Shown piece after piece: positions 17,169-28,898 of a DNA stretch of 43,234 nt (its first letter is position 1; each line of letters begins with the position of its first letter). The stretch covers positions 1 to 43,234 of the forward strand of contig NZ_MJLZ01000039.1 of the NCBI RefSeq assembly GCF_003666245.1, given 5' to 3'. The position numbers were made by a program, and so were the translations under genes. The DNA is from Brenneria alni. GTDB lineage: Bacteria; Pseudomonadota; Gammaproteobacteria; Enterobacterales; Enterobacteriaceae. The notes under the pieces were generated by a model that worked only from the letters and a program-made list of their open reading frames with translations, made no database searches and was not told the DNA's origin.

Positions 17169-18158
17169 ATGGGACAACTGGTTGATGGCGTATGGCACGA
17201 TACCTGGTATGAAACCAAATCTACCGGCGGTCATTTTAAGCGTTCAGAATCACATTTTCGTCACTGGATTACGCCGGACGGTCAACCTGGGATTACCGGA
17301 GACGGTGGATTTCCGGCGGAGTCAGGCCGCTATCATCTGTATGTTTCGCTTGCCTGCCCCTGGGCACACCGCACCTTGTTAATGCGCCAGTTGAAAGGGC
17401 TGGAAACACACATTGCCATTTCTGTCGTTCATCCGTTAATGCTGGACCACGGCTGGACATTCGATACCGATTTTCAGGACGCCACCGGGGATTCGCTGTA
17501 TCAGCATGAATTTCTCTACCAGCTTTATCTTCACGCCAATCCCGACTATAGCGGGCGGGTTACCGTTCCGGTACTGTGGGACACCGAACAGCATACGATA
17601 GTCAGTAACGAGTCAGCCGATATCATCCGAATGTTGAATACCGCCTTTGACGATATCGGTGCAAAACCGGGGGATTACTACCCGCAGGATCTGCGTTCCC
17701 AGATTGATGAACTGAACGGCTGGATCTACGACCAGGTTAACAACGGTGTTTATAAAGCCGGTTTTGCTACCAGCCAATCAGCTTATGATGAAGCCGCCAC
17801 TAACGTATTTGCGGCATTATCTAAACTGGAATCCATTCTTGAACAGCAGCGTTACCTGACGGGCAGCAGCCTGACTGAAGCTGATTTGCGCTTATGGACT
17901 ACGCTGATACGTTTTGATCCGGTTTATCATACCCATTTTAAATGTGACAAGTACCGCTTGAGTGATTATCCGAACCTATATGGTTTTTTGCGTGATATCT
18001 ATCAGATGCCCGGTATTGCCGATACCGTCAATATGGGGCACATTCGGCACCACTACTTCCGAAGCCACGGCACGATAAATCCACACGGGGTTATCTCGCT
18101 GGGGCCCGCTCAGGATCTGCATAGCCCTCACGGGCGGGATACGCAATTTACAAACTAA
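17169..18158 (+). CDS. yqjG: Glutathionyl-hydroquinone reductase YqjG
   Basis: A 329-aa Xi-class glutathione transferase that reduces glutathionyl-hydroquinones to hydroquinones. The catalytic Cys is in SLACPWAHRT near residue 62; the thioredoxin-fold cis-Pro segment is GRVTVPVLWD, followed by IVSNESADIIRM. The C-terminal helical domain has LTEADLRLWTTLIRFDPVY and the terminal GMI-type tail with HYFRSHGTINPHG. Length matches E. coli YqjG (328 aa). It lies 110 bp after yqjF in the same direction. Confidence 0.95.
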   Translation: MGQLVDGVWHDTWYETKSTGGHFKRSESHFRHWITPDGQPGITGDGGFPAESGRYHLYVSLACPWAHRTLLMRQLKGLETHIAISVVHPLMLDHGWTFDTDFQDATGDSLYQHEFLYQLYLHANPDYSGRVTVPVLWDTEQHTIVSNESADIIRMLNTAFDDIGAKPGDYYPQDLRSQIDELNGWIYDQVNNGVYKAGFATSQSAYDEAATNVFAALSKLESILEQQRYLTGSSLTEADLRLWTTLIRFDPVYHTHFKCDKYRLSDYPNLYGFLRDIYQMPGIADTVNMGHIRHHYFRSHGTINPHGVISLGPAQDLHSPHGRDTQFTN

Positions 18159-18189
18159 TTGGCGGCGTCAGATAAACGGTGAAAAAAAC

Positions 18190-19098
18190 TCAGGCCTGAT
18201 TCAGCAACCGTGGGATTTCGCGTAAAAACCAGGATTTGGCTTCACCCATGCTGTCACGTCGCCAGGCCATAATAATCTGACTTTCCATAGAATACTCAGG
18301 GCTGACTACCCGCAACCGGCCTTCGGCAATATCCTGTGCGACCATCGGATAAGGCATAGTCGCCACCCCCAGCCCGGCCAGCAAAGCCCGGCGTTTATCA
18401 TCAAGCGAACTGACGGTCAGACGCTGCTGCTTATCCAGCAGTTGTACGGTTAACACCGGGCGTTCGCGTGCGGTATCCGCGACGGCAATCCCCCGGTATT
18501 TCACATGGGTCACATCAGATAGCGGTTCTGGCTCCTGGTGTATAGGATGGTCGGGGCTGGCAACATAAACGCTTTTCACTGTATAAAGTTTGCGGGTATT
18601 TACTTCAGCAGACGCCCGAAAATGCATATCCGGCGCAATCACAATATCGGCACGGCCCTGCTCCAACCGCTCCCAGGCTCCCGCCAATACTTCCGTCAAC
18701 AGCGAAACCTGAGTGTTCGCCTTCAGCGACAGTTTATCAAGCAGCGGAAAGAGTTTCTGCGTGGGGATCAGCGCCTCGGTCACAATCGTCAGGTGTGTTT
18801 CCCAACCGCGGGCCAGCGCTTCGGCATCCGTAGTGAGTTTATCGGCGGCTTCCAGCAAAATACGCCCACGCTCCAGCAGCATTCGCCCAACATTGGTGAA
18901 TTTAGTGCGGTGCCCGGAGCGATCAAACAACACCACATCCAACTCTTCTTCCAGTTTTTGCATGGTATAGCTTAGAGCTGACGGCACGCGACCTAATTCA
19001 TCCGCCGCCGCGGCAAAACTTCCCCGGCGATCAATCGCATCCATCACTCTCAAGGCTTCCAGCGTCAATGCTCTCTCTTTAGCCATTTTGGTACTCAT
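18190..19098 (-). CDS. yhaJ: LysR-type regulator YhaJ
   Basis: A 302-aa LysR regulator. The N-terminal winged helix is LEALRVMDAIDRRGSFAAAA, then VPSALSYTMQKLEEELDV; the effector domain follows (LLTEVLAGAWERLEQGRADI). E. coli YhaJ activates yqjF in response to nitroaromatic or quinone-like compounds, and regulates virulence genes in pathogenic strains. It is divergent from yhaK with about 98 bp between the genes, the common arrangement for a LysR regulator and a target. Two starts are possible: the one used (19098) and an ATG 4 codons later. Confidence 0.92.
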   Translation of the reverse strand: MSTKMAKERALTLEALRVMDAIDRRGSFAAAADELGRVPSALSYTMQKLEEELDVVLFDRSGHRTKFTNVGRMLLERGRILLEAADKLTTDAEALARGWETHLTIVTEALIPTQKLFPLLDKLSLKANTQVSLLTEVLAGAWERLEQGRADIVIAPDMHFRASAEVNTRKLYTVKSVYVASPDHPIHQEPEPLSDVTHVKYRGIAVADTARERPVLTVQLLDKQQRLTVSSLDDKRRALLAGLGVATMPYPMVAQDIAEGRLRVVSPEYSMESQIIMAWRRDSMGEAKSWFLREIPRLLNQA

Positions 19099-19196
19099 TC
19101 AGGAATTTTGAATATGCCGACCAGATTAACTAGCTAACAATCCAGCGTCCACACAATTACTATTTGTTTAAGAAATAATTATCCGAGCTTATTGCC

Positions 19197-19913
19197 ATGA
19201 TCATAAGAAGAGCAGCAGAACAATGTGGTCAAGCTGACTATGGCTGGTTGCAAGCACGCTATACGTTCTCTTTTGGCCATTATTTCGATCCCGCGTTGCT
19301 GGGTTATGCATCACTGCGGGTACTAAATCAGGAAGTGCTGACACCAGGATCGTCTTTTCAGCCCCGTACCTATCCACGAGTAGATATTTTAAATATCATT
19401 CTCCAGGGAGAAGCAGAATACCGCGACAGTAATGGTCACCACATCCATGCCAAAGAGGGGGATGTTCTGCTGCTTGCCACCCAGCCCAATGTCAGCTATA
19501 GCGAGCATAACCGCAGCCCCAGTCGGCCACTTACCCGTATGCAGCTTTGGCTGGACGCCTGCCCGACACGGGAAAACCGCCCACTGCAACGACTGGCGCT
19601 GAATAGCATCGATCGCCATAACCCAGCCCACAGTTTATTGGCCTCGCCTGAGGGGGAACAAAACAGTCTGCAACTCCGCCAGCAAGTGTGGATCCATCAT
19701 CTGCAATTGCAAGAAAATGAGCGGCAGATCATTAAATTGAATGGCAATCAGGCATATCTCCAGTCGATCCACGGATTGGTGACCGTTAGCGGTCATCAGC
19801 ATAGCGGTGACACACTGCACTGTGGCGATGGCGCATTTATCCAGCAGGAAACCGAGTTAACCATGCAGGCTGGAACACCGCTACGCGCCTTGCTGGTCGA
19901 CCTGGTGGTTTAG
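19197..19913 (+). CDS. yhaK: Pirin-like bicupin YhaK
   Basis: A 238-aa pirin-family bicupin. The N-terminal cupin has YTFSFGHYFDPALLGYASLR, then RTYPRVDILNIILQGEAEYR and HAKEGDVLLLATQPNVSYSE. The C-terminal domain ends CGDGAFIQQETEL, ALLVDL. E. coli YhaK is a cytosolic protein responsive to reactive oxygen or nitrosative stress; its enzymatic activity is not settled. It is divergent from yhaJ, so probably a YhaJ target. Confidence 0.9.
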   Translation: MIIRRAAEQCGQADYGWLQARYTFSFGHYFDPALLGYASLRVLNQEVLTPGSSFQPRTYPRVDILNIILQGEAEYRDSNGHHIHAKEGDVLLLATQPNVSYSEHNRSPSRPLTRMQLWLDACPTRENRPLQRLALNSIDRHNPAHSLLASPEGEQNSLQLRQQVWIHHLQLQENERQIIKLNGNQAYLQSIHGLVTVSGHQHSGDTLHCGDGAFIQQETELTMQAGTPLRALLVDLVV

Positions 19914-20018
19914 CGAATCGTTGGTCAATATCGACAGGTCAGCCTCACGGGTTCTGCGTTTTTCTTCCGTCGTGCTAAGATATTTACCTTGTTCTTTACG
20001 CGTCAGGGTTATACGACA

Positions 20019-20528
20019 ATGGATTCAACCAATCAGGACAAACTCCTTGCCCAGGCTGAACAGATTTGTCAGCATCGCGGCGTGCGCCTGACGCCACAAC
20101 GGCTGGAAGTTTTCCGTCTGATGGCCCAACAATCTGGCGCAATCAGCGCATACGACCTGCTAGACCTACTGCGGATATCGGAACCGCAAGCTAAACCGCC
20201 GACGGTATATCGCGCATTGGATTTTCTGCTGGAACAGGGATTCATCCACCGGGTGGAATCAACCAACAGCTATGTACTTTGTCATCACATTGAAGATCAT
20301 AGCCACACTTCTGCATTGTTTATCTGCGATCGTTGTAGTCAGGTCACTGAACGCCAGACAGAGGGGGTAGAAGAGACGTTGCGTCAGTTAGCACAACAGG
20401 CTGGGTTCACCTTACGCCACAGTATTATTGAAGCACATGGATTATGCGAAAGCTGTCAGGAAGTCGCCTCGTGTAAACAGCCGGATCATTGCGATCACGA
20501 TCACACACTCCCTATCAAAAAGCGATAG
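20019..20528 (+). CDS. zur: Zinc uptake regulator Zur (Fur family)
   Basis: A 169-aa Fur-family repressor of zinc uptake genes. The N-terminal winged helix is GVRLTPQRLEVFRLMAQQSG, then KPPTVYRALDFLLEQGFIHR. Zinc sites are visible: His and Cys in CHHIEDHSHTSALFICDRCS and Cys in GLCESCQEVASCKQPDHCD. The start at 20019 gives the length of E. coli Zur (171 aa); a TTG ten codons upstream is possible but less likely. It is convergent with yjbJ. Confidence 0.94.
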   Translation: MDSTNQDKLLAQAEQICQHRGVRLTPQRLEVFRLMAQQSGAISAYDLLDLLRISEPQAKPPTVYRALDFLLEQGFIHRVESTNSYVLCHHIEDHSHTSALFICDRCSQVTERQTEGVEETLRQLAQQAGFTLRHSIIEAHGLCESCQEVASCKQPDHCDHDHTLPIKKR

Positions 20529-20594
20529 CCCTCACGATCGCTCGTAAGGGCTGGAAGGAGACACCCTCTGCTCCTCTGGTAGGCTGAAACTTAC

Positions 20595-20804
20595 TTACCA
20601 GTGATATTTGTGATGTTTTTCCCAATCATTGACTTCTTTTTCGGCAGCTTCTTGCTCGTAACCATAGCGTTCCTGGATTTTACCAACCAGTTGATCACGT
20701 TTGCCTTCAATGACTTTTATGTCGTCATCAGTCAATTTGCCCCACTGTTCTTTCGCTTTGCCTTTAAACTGTTTCCAGTTTCCGCCAGCTTGGTCTTTAT
20801 TCAT
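20595..20804 (-). CDS. yjbJ: CsbD-family stress protein YjbJ
   Basis: A 69-aa small, very charged protein almost identical in pattern to E. coli YjbJ: GGNWKQFKGKAKEQWGKLTD, then IEGKRDQLVGKIQERYGY and VNDWEKHHKYHW. CsbD-family proteins accumulate under general or osmotic stress; the molecular role is unknown. Two adjacent ATGs (20807 and 20804) could start it. The second gives the family N-terminus MNKD; the first has the better spacing (5 bases) from GGAG. Confidence 0.92.
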   Translation of the reverse strand: MNKDQAGGNWKQFKGKAKEQWGKLTDDDIKVIEGKRDQLVGKIQERYGYEQEAAEKEVNDWEKHHKYHW

Positions 20805-20807
20805 CAT

Positions 20808-21188
20808 CGTATCTCCATCTCTTGGGTTCAGATCGGCATAAGCGAATTGTCTGCCTATACCTTATGTTGTCAGTTTCAGAACAATCATTTCAGTAAGCGC
20901 CATCATAAACTTCCAATATGTTTCCGATTGTTAGTGATAACTCATCGATCAATATGCTTACCTTAATAATAATTATAGACAATAATTCCGATTTGTTATT
21001 TTAAAACGGAATTTGACACCAAATAAGTGATATTTAGCAGCAAAAAGAATAAAAAACCATAAAAGAAACAGAAGATAACAGCACAGAGGAGGGTAAAGGG
21101 AATATTTAAACGACATCACCCCGAAACCGAGGCGATGGATCAGGAATACCAGAGCAACCGCTCTTACTCTCTTGTCAAAGACGTAAAA
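20808..21188. other. Intergenic region between lexA and yjbJ, no dinF
   Basis: There are 381 AT-rich bp with no gene. In E. coli dinF follows lexA before yjbJ; here no dinF-like coding sequence is present. The yjbJ promoter should lie in the left part, but I could not assign it with confidence. Confidence 0.6.
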
Positions 21189-21797
21189 TCAGCTCCAGTC
21201 ACCATTACGGATAACGCCAACCGCCAGCCCTTCAATAGAGAAACTCTGTTGGCGCAGGTCAACGACAATAGGAGAAAACTCTTCATTTTCAGCCAGAAGA
21301 TGCACCATATTTGCTTGTTTTTTCAGACGCTTAACCGTTACTTCATCGTCAATCCGCGCAACGACGACCTGCCCGTTACGGACATCTTGCGTTTTATGTA
21401 CCGCCAGCAAATCACCATCCATAATACCGATGTCTTTCATTGACATCCCGCTCACACGCAGCAGGAAATCAGCACTCGGTTTGAACATTGACGGGTCAAC
21501 CCGATAATGACATTCGATGTGCTGCTGCGCCAAAAGCGGTTCGCCTGCCGCAACACGACCAATTAACGGAATGCCAGCCTCTTCTTCCATCAGCAAGCGA
21601 ATACCACGAGAGGCACCGGATACCATTTCAATAACGCCTTTACGCGCCAATGCCTTTAAATGTTCTTCAGCGGCATTAGGTGAACGAAATCCTAGCTGCT
21701 GGGCAATTTCCGCCCGTGTTGGCGGCATACCGGTCTGCACAATATGATCGCGGATCAGGTCATAAACCTGTTGCTGTCTGGCTGTTAATGCTTTCAT
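21189..21797 (-). CDS. lexA: SOS repressor LexA
   Basis: A 202-aa repressor of the SOS regulon that cuts itself with RecA help. The N-terminal HTH is [20 protein letters not shown], then [20 protein letters not shown]. The cleavage bond Ala-Gly is in [10 protein letters not shown] near residue 84. The catalytic Ser is in [10 protein letters not shown] near residue 119 and the Lys in [11 protein letters not shown] near residue 156. The start at 21797 is used; a frame to 21851 would run through the operators. Two SOS boxes lie directly upstream, showing autoregulation. Confidence 0.97.
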   Translation of the reverse strand: MKALTARQQQVYDLIRDHIVQTGMPPTRAEIAQQLGFRSPNAAEEHLKALARKGVIEMVSGASRGIRLLMEEEAGIPLIGRVAAGEPLLAQQHIECHYRVDPSMFKPSADFLLRVSGMSMKDIGIMDGDLLAVHKTQDVRNGQVVVARIDDEVTVKRLKKQANMVHLLAENEEFSPIVVDLRQQSFSIEGLAVGVIRNGDWS

Positions 21798-21805
21798 CCC
21801 GCCCC

Positions 21806-21842
21806 CTGGTTGTTTATACAGTTTTGCTGTGAGTATATACAG
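21806..21842 (-). promoter_or_regulatory. Two SOS boxes (LexA operators) of lexA
   Basis: Two matches to CTG-N10-CAG lie in tandem: 21806-21821 and 21827-21842 (minus-strand CTGTATAAACAACCAG and CTGTATATACTCACAG). They lie 9 and 30 bp before the lexA start, the same two-operator layout as E. coli lexA. Confidence 0.93.
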
Positions 21843-21905
21843 GTAATGCACAATTGGAAACCGGGATGTGAGTAAACCTCGGTTTTTATTAATTTCTGGA
21901 AGCTT

Positions 21906-22271
21906 TCACGCAAAATGCTGCCAGAGAATACTGCCCCAAACGGCCACAGCCAATAAAATGGCAATAAACACGGCAGCCGAACCCATGTCCTTTGCCCGAC
22001 CGGATAATTCGTGATGTTCAAGGCCAATACGATCGACCACGGCTTCAATCGCGCTGTTGGCCAGTTCAAACAGCATGATCAATACCACCGCCCCGATAAG
22101 CAACAGTTTTTCGACTGGGGTAACAGGCAGTAAACAGGCGATAATCGTGCCAATAATCGTCAGCAAGGTTTCCTGACGGAACGCCGCCTCATGTTGCCAT
22201 GCCTGCTTCAACCCCTGTAGGGAATAGCCGGTTGCTTTGATTATCCGGGTTATCCCCGTTGCTTTTTTCAT
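21906..22271 (-). CDS. dgkA: Diacylglycerol kinase DgkA
   Basis: A 121-aa inner-membrane enzyme that phosphorylates diacylglycerol to phosphatidate, recycling lipid left over from osmoregulated glucan synthesis. Three membrane helices and the active-site region FELANSAIEAVVDR, then ELSGRAKDMGSAAV, are present; the Glu residues bind Mg-ATP. The N-terminus GITRIIKATGYSLQGLKQAW is typical. It lies between lexA and plsB, divergent from plsB, as in E. coli. Confidence 0.96.
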   Translation of the reverse strand: MKKATGITRIIKATGYSLQGLKQAWQHEAAFRQETLLTIIGTIIACLLPVTPVEKLLLIGAVVLIMLFELANSAIEAVVDRIGLEHHELSGRAKDMGSAAVFIAILLAVAVWGSILWQHFA

Positions 22272-22399
22272 CCATCCTCCATTTATTTATAAGAAATCGT
22301 CCGCATTTTAACCCTTAACCGTTGTCTCATCACAACAGATCTCCAGCGCAGTTTCTGGTATCCTTGCGACGCATTGCTAACAAGAGGCTTCAAGTTGTT

Positions 22400-24877
22400 A
22401 TGTCAGGTTGGCGTAGAATTTACTATAAATTATTGAATTTCCCACTCAAACTGTTAGTGAAAAGTAAAGTCATACCTATAGATCCCGTGGCCGAGCTGGG
22501 ATTAGATCCCTCGCGCCCCATTCTCTATGTATTGCCTTACAATTCTCAGGCGGATTTACTGACGTTGCAGGCCAAGTGTCAGACCCTGGGTCTGCCGGAT
22601 CCGCTACGGACTGTCGATATCAACGGTGTGGAACTGCCCAGTCATGTTTTTATTAACGAAGGACCCCGCGTCTTCCACTATTACGTTCCGAAACAGAAAT
22701 CCATAAAACTGTTTCATGACTATCTGGATCTGCATCGCGGCAATCCCGATCTGGACGTACAGATGGTGCCGGTTTCCGTCATGTTTGGCCGTTCTCCTGG
22801 CCGCGAAGGTCAAAATCAGGCGACGCCCCATTTGCGGCTGCTTAACGGCATTGAGAAGTTCTTTGCCGTGCTATGGCTGGGCCGGGACAGCTTTGTCCGT
22901 TTTTCCAGCCCTGTGTCGCTACGCTATATGGCAACCGAGCACGGCACTGATAAAACTATCGCTCACAAGCTTGCACGTGTCGCGCGTATGCACTTCTCGC
23001 GTCAGCGCCTGGCTGCGGTAGGCCCACGTCTGCCGGTACGTCAGGAACTGTTTAATAAACTGCTTAACTCCAAAGCGATAAAAAAAGCCATTGATGAGGA
23101 AGCGCGCAGCAAAAAACTCTCTCATGAGAGAGCGCAGCAAAACGCCATTTCCCTGATGGAAGAAATTGCCGCCGACTTTTCTTATGAAGCCGTTCGTTTA
23201 TCGGATCGCGTATTAAGCTGGACCTGGAACCGTCTCTATCAGGGGATTAACGTTCATAACGCCGAGCGGGTACGTCAGTTGGCGCAAGACGGGCATGAAA
23301 TCGTCTATGTTCCCTGCCACCGCAGCCATATGGACTATCTGCTGCTCTCTTACGTGCTCTATCATCAGGGGCTGGTTCCTCCGCACATTGCCGCAGGGAT
23401 CAATCTGAATTTCTGGCCTGCCGGCCCGATCTTCCGTCGGCTGGGGGCATTCTTCATTCGCCGCACGTTCAAAGGCAATAAACTGTATTCCACCATTTTT
23501 CGTGAATACCTGGGCGAGCTATTTGCCCGTGGCTATTCCGTCGAATATTTCGTGGAAGGCGGTCGTTCACGTACCGGGCGTTTACTGGAACCTAAAACCG
23601 GCACGCTGGCCATGACCATTCAGGCCATGCTACGTGGCGGTACACGTCCGATTACCTTAGTGCCGATTTACGTGGGTTATGAGCACGTCATGGAAGTCGG
23701 AACCTATGCGAAAGAGCTGCGCGGCGCGACGAAAGAGAAAGAAGGATTTGTGCAGATGGTGCGCGGTTTGCGTAAGCTGCGTAACCTTGGACAAGGCTAT
23801 GTCAACTTCGGTGAACCGCTGCCCTTAACCGCCTATCTGAATCAACATGTGCCGCAATGGCGTGATGCCATTGACCCGATTGAAGCACAGCGCCCAAGCT
23901 GGTTAACGCCGACGGTGCAGGATATCGCAATGGATATCATGGTGCGCATTAACAACGCGGCGGCGGCAAATGCCATGAACCTGTGTTCGACAGCGTTACT
24001 GGCGTCACGTCAGCGCTCGTTGACCCGCGAGCAAATGCATGAGCAGTTGGATTGTTACCTGCAACTTCTGCGCAATGTTCCTTACCATAAAGACATCACC
24101 GCGCCGGAAAAGACGCCCGATGAATTGCTGGAACACGCGTTGGGTATGAATAAATTTGAAGTCGAGAAAGACAACATCGGCGACATCATTATTCTGCCGC
24201 GTGAGCAGGCCGTGCTGATGACCTATTACCGCAATAATATTCAACATCTGCTGATATTGCCGTCGCTCATTGCCAGCATCATGATCCATCACCGCCGCAT
24301 TTCCCTGTCTGAAGTGATTCGCCAGGTGACGCTACTTTATCCCCTGCTTCAAGCCGAGTTGTTTTTACATTACACCAGAGACACATTGCCAACCGTGCTG
24401 TCCGCCCTGACAGAAGAGCTATCACGGCAAGCGTTGCTCTACATAAAACAGGACGAACTGGTGATCAACCCTGCACGCACCCGCACGCTACAGTTATTGG
24501 CTGCCGGAGTACGTGAAACGCTGCAACGCTATGCAATTACGTTGTCGCTGCTGGGAGCTAATCCGGGCATCAATCGCGGGACGCTGGAAAAAGAGAGCCG
24601 GAATCTGGCGCAACGGCTATCGGTTCTGCATGGTATCAACGCCCCGGAGTTCTTCGATAAAGCGGTGTTCTCAACATTGGTTGCCACCTTACGCAGTGAA
24701 GGCTACATCAGTGACACCAGCGAGACGGCGCAGGGAGATATCCTGGAAATATATAACATTCTGGGTGATTTGATCACCCCGGAGGTCAGGCTGACGATTG
24801 AAAGCGCCAACTCACCGGCGGAAACTGAAATCGACAGCCGGAAAGCAGAAGCCGTTCCCCCCGATAGTCAGGCTTAA
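22400..24877 (+). CDS. plsB: Glycerol-3-phosphate acyltransferase PlsB
   Basis: An 825-aa inner-membrane enzyme that adds the first acyl chain to glycerol 3-phosphate in phospholipid synthesis. Acyltransferase motifs are present: HX4D in [12 protein letters not shown] near residue 306, [15 protein letters not shown], the [11 protein letters not shown] substrate-binding motif near residue 384 and the [10 protein letters not shown] segment. The ATG at 22400 ([10 protein letters not shown]) matches the accepted E. coli start (807 aa); a TTG 26 codons earlier (22322) is less likely. The C-terminal tail is variable. It is convergent with ubiA. Confidence 0.97.
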   Translation: MSGWRRIYYKLLNFPLKLLVKSKVIPIDPVAELGLDPSRPILYVLPYNSQADLLTLQAKCQTLGLPDPLRTVDINGVELPSHVFINEGPRVFHYYVPKQKSIKLFHDYLDLHRGNPDLDVQMVPVSVMFGRSPGREGQNQATPHLRLLNGIEKFFAVLWLGRDSFVRFSSPVSLRYMATEHGTDKTIAHKLARVARMHFSRQRLAAVGPRLPVRQELFNKLLNSKAIKKAIDEEARSKKLSHERAQQNAISLMEEIAADFSYEAVRLSDRVLSWTWNRLYQGINVHNAERVRQLAQDGHEIVYVPCHRSHMDYLLLSYVLYHQGLVPPHIAAGINLNFWPAGPIFRRLGAFFIRRTFKGNKLYSTIFREYLGELFARGYSVEYFVEGGRSRTGRLLEPKTGTLAMTIQAMLRGGTRPITLVPIYVGYEHVMEVGTYAKELRGATKEKEGFVQMVRGLRKLRNLGQGYVNFGEPLPLTAYLNQHVPQWRDAIDPIEAQRPSWLTPTVQDIAMDIMVRINNAAAANAMNLCSTALLASRQRSLTREQMHEQLDCYLQLLRNVPYHKDITAPEKTPDELLEHALGMNKFEVEKDNIGDIIILPREQAVLMTYYRNNIQHLLILPSLIASIMIHHRRISLSEVIRQVTLLYPLLQAELFLHYTRDTLPTVLSALTEELSRQALLYIKQDELVINPARTRTLQLLAAGVRETLQRYAITLSLLGANPGINRGTLEKESRNLAQRLSVLHGINAPEFFDKAVFSTLVATLRSEGYISDTSETAQGDILEIYNILGDLITPEVRLTIESANSPAETEIDSRKAEAVPPDSQA

Positions 24878-24880
24878 AAA

Positions 24881-24917
24881 AGAAAAGGCGGCGAGAACCA
24901 TTCTCCGCCTTTCTTTG
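24881..24917. terminator. Bidirectional terminator between plsB and ubiA
   Basis: An AAAGGCGG / CCGCCTTT stem, extended by GAGAA / TTCTC, flanked by A-rich and T-rich runs on both sides. It sits just after the plsB stop and just after the ubiA stop, so it can serve both convergent genes. Confidence 0.85.
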
Positions 24918-24920
24918 ATC

Positions 24921-25793
24921 TTACAGGCTGAACAACACCCCAAGAAACAGCGCCATACCAACATAGTTATTATTTTTGAATGCCCGGAAACAGGCATCCC
25001 GCTCGCGCCCGGCGATCAACTTTTGCTGGTAAACAAACAACCCGGCAACAACCAGCAGCGACACGTAAAATACCAAACCTAATGATGTCATATAACCCAG
25101 CGCCAGCAGCAGCAACATGACAGCCAGTTGCAGCAGGCCAATAATCAACGTGTCAAAACGTCCGAATAAAATAGCGGTGGATTTGATGCCGATCTTGAGA
25201 TCATCATCCCGATCCACCATGGCGTACTGCGTATCGTAGGCAACCGTCCAACAGACGTAGGCCAGAAACATTATCCAGCAGGTTAGGGGTAACGTCTCGC
25301 TCACTGCCGCATAGGCCATCGGTATCGACCAGCCAAATGCCGCCCCCAGAACCAACTGTGGCAGGTGGCTGACGCGCTTCATAAACGGATATACCCATGC
25401 AAGCGCCAGCCCGGCGACAGAAAGCCAGATGGTCATCCTATTCAATGTCAGAACCAGACCGAACGCCAGCAGAACCAACACCACAAACAACACTTTGGCA
25501 GACTGTTCGCTGACCATTCCGCTGGGCAGAGGGCGTGAAGCCGTGCGCTTTACATGCCCGTCAAAATGCCGATCGGCATAATCATTGATCACACACCCAG
25601 CCGCCCGCATTAAAAAAACACCGGCAGCAAAAACCAGCAATATCCACGGATCAGGCGTCCCTCGACCTGCCAGCCATAATGCCCATAAAGTTGGCCACAG
25701 CAGCAGCAGAGAGCCTATCGGCTTATCAACACGCATCAACCGACAGTAAGCCAGCCATCTCCCCGCTGTTACACTTCTTTCCAACGGACTCAT
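24921..25793 (-). CDS. ubiA: 4-hydroxybenzoate octaprenyltransferase UbiA
   Basis: A 290-aa inner-membrane prenyltransferase that attaches the polyprenyl tail to 4-hydroxybenzoate in ubiquinone synthesis. The two Asp-rich Mg-diphosphate motifs are seen: [20 protein letters not shown] near residue 67 and [20 protein letters not shown] near residue 185, with about nine hydrophobic helices. It lies 15 bp after ubiC, which makes its substrate, so the two form an operon. Confidence 0.96.
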   Translation of the reverse strand: MSPLERSVTAGRWLAYCRLMRVDKPIGSLLLLWPTLWALWLAGRGTPDPWILLVFAAGVFLMRAAGCVINDYADRHFDGHVKRTASRPLPSGMVSEQSAKVLFVVLVLLAFGLVLTLNRMTIWLSVAGLALAWVYPFMKRVSHLPQLVLGAAFGWSIPMAYAAVSETLPLTCWIMFLAYVCWTVAYDTQYAMVDRDDDLKIGIKSTAILFGRFDTLIIGLLQLAVMLLLLALGYMTSLGLVFYVSLLVVAGLFVYQQKLIAGRERDACFRAFKNNNYVGMALFLGVLFSL

Positions 25794-25808
25794 CTCCTCA
25801 ATTACCGG

Positions 25809-26330
25809 CTAGCCTTCATGGCTATCCGTAAAATAAAGCGGTGCCTCTGGTAAAAACAGCTCGGTCAATAGCAACGGATGACCAGAAAGGCACAAACGGG
25901 AACGACGCGCCCACCCCCCTTCACTGTATCCGGTATGGATATAATCACGCGTCAGGGCATCATGTTGAAACAGATAACGCCCCAGCGGTACATTACCGAT
26001 CGTCGTCAGGGCGGCGCCTGTGCCATCCAGTGTCTGTTGGGGAATCAGGGTGCGGCCAAATAACCAGGGACGCTCATCGCCATACAGCACGACCTCGCGC
26101 AGCCAATAACGCTCACTAACGGGCAGGAGTGTCCGTTCATCATTCAACTCCCCCGGAGAGATAAAACGCTCATTGCAGATAGTCACCGTCAGTTGAGCGC
26201 AATAGCCATCCAGACGCTGCGTCATTGAATCTGTTTCCATCAGCCAGTCCTCAATGTGCGCAGGCATTATTGTGGGCTGTTCGGTAAACCATTCAATAGC
26301 CCGCAGAGAGATTTGCGCAACATCAGACAT
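25809..26330 (-). CDS. ubiC: Chorismate pyruvate-lyase UbiC
   Basis: A 173-aa enzyme that splits chorismate to 4-hydroxybenzoate and pyruvate, the first step of ubiquinone synthesis. Conserved parts are VSERYWLREVVLYGDERPW (active-site Arg in the LREV segment), FGRTLIPQQTL, then GNVPLGRYLF and TELFLPEAPLY with the active-site Glu. Length is close to E. coli UbiC (165 aa). It is the first gene of the ubiCA operon. Confidence 0.95.
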   Translation of the reverse strand: MSDVAQISLRAIEWFTEQPTIMPAHIEDWLMETDSMTQRLDGYCAQLTVTICNERFISPGELNDERTLLPVSERYWLREVVLYGDERPWLFGRTLIPQQTLDGTGAALTTIGNVPLGRYLFQHDALTRDYIHTGYSEGGWARRSRLCLSGHPLLLTELFLPEAPLYFTDSHEG

Positions 26331-26685
26331 TATCCCTACTCCGATCAGGGGTGATTCGTAAATAAAGTAAACGCTTCATATTGTAGCGCAGAATAGCGCT
26401 TTGATAACACGTTCTAAACCGATTGATACCTGATATGGCAACATTTTTGTAATCGTAATAGGGAAAGAAGACTTACTGATTTTAAAGAGAAAGTCACGCA
26501 AAACAGGATGATAACCGGGCAACAGCGACGCAGGCAGGTAAACCGGGGCGGCCAGGTAACGACATAAAATAAAAGCACTATCCAGCTAGCTAACCGGATA
26601 GTGCTTTTTGAACTGCAAGATGTGACGAGTGTAAACCGGGCCGGGCTGTCATCAGTACGTTACGTCTGATGACAGCGGCGCCGTT
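26331..26685. other. Intergenic region between ubiC and groL
   Basis: There are 355 bp holding the ubiC promoter region on the right strand and the groL terminator at 26571-26609. No further gene or repeat is visible. Confidence 0.6.
26571..26609. terminator. Terminator after groL (bidirectional)
   Basis: Stem AAAAGCACTATCC / GGATAGTGCTTTT with a 12-base loop containing AGCTAGCTAACC. A- and T-rich flanks on both sides let it work in either direction. It ends leftward groES-groEL transcription 77 bp after the groL stop. Confidence 0.9.
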
Positions 26686-28374
<1,689 letters not shown>

Positions 28375-28384
28375 TTACGCGCAA

Positions 28385-28711
<327 letters not shown>

Positions 28712-28758
28712 TTAGGATGAACGCCAGATATGCCCTCATATCTGACCTTGTGGTGTTC

Positions 28759-28787
28759 TAAGTGGGGGCGTTTCTTTTCCCTTCAAG
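28759..28787 (-). promoter_or_regulatory. Sigma-32 heat-shock promoter of groES-groEL
   Basis: On the minus strand CTTGAA (28787-28782), 13 bp, then CCCCCACTTA (28768-28759). This matches the RpoH consensus (CTTGAA, N11-15, CCCCATNT) and the E. coli groE promoter, about 80 bp before groS. Confidence 0.9.
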
Positions 28788-28842
28788 GGAAAAAATTCAT
28801 TTTTTTTGTGTCAAGTGCTGTTTTTTTGTATTCCTATAAACA

Positions 28843-28880
28843 AAAAACAAGAATTATCAACACGATAATTCTTGTTCATC
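28843..28880 (-). terminator. Terminator after fxsA
   Basis: A near-perfect hairpin CAAGAATTATC / GATAATTCTTG with a 5-base loop, followed on the minus strand by a run of T. It lies just beyond the fxsA stop and before the groES promoter. Confidence 0.85.
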
Positions 28881-28898
28881 ATTCGGTTTATATCACAC

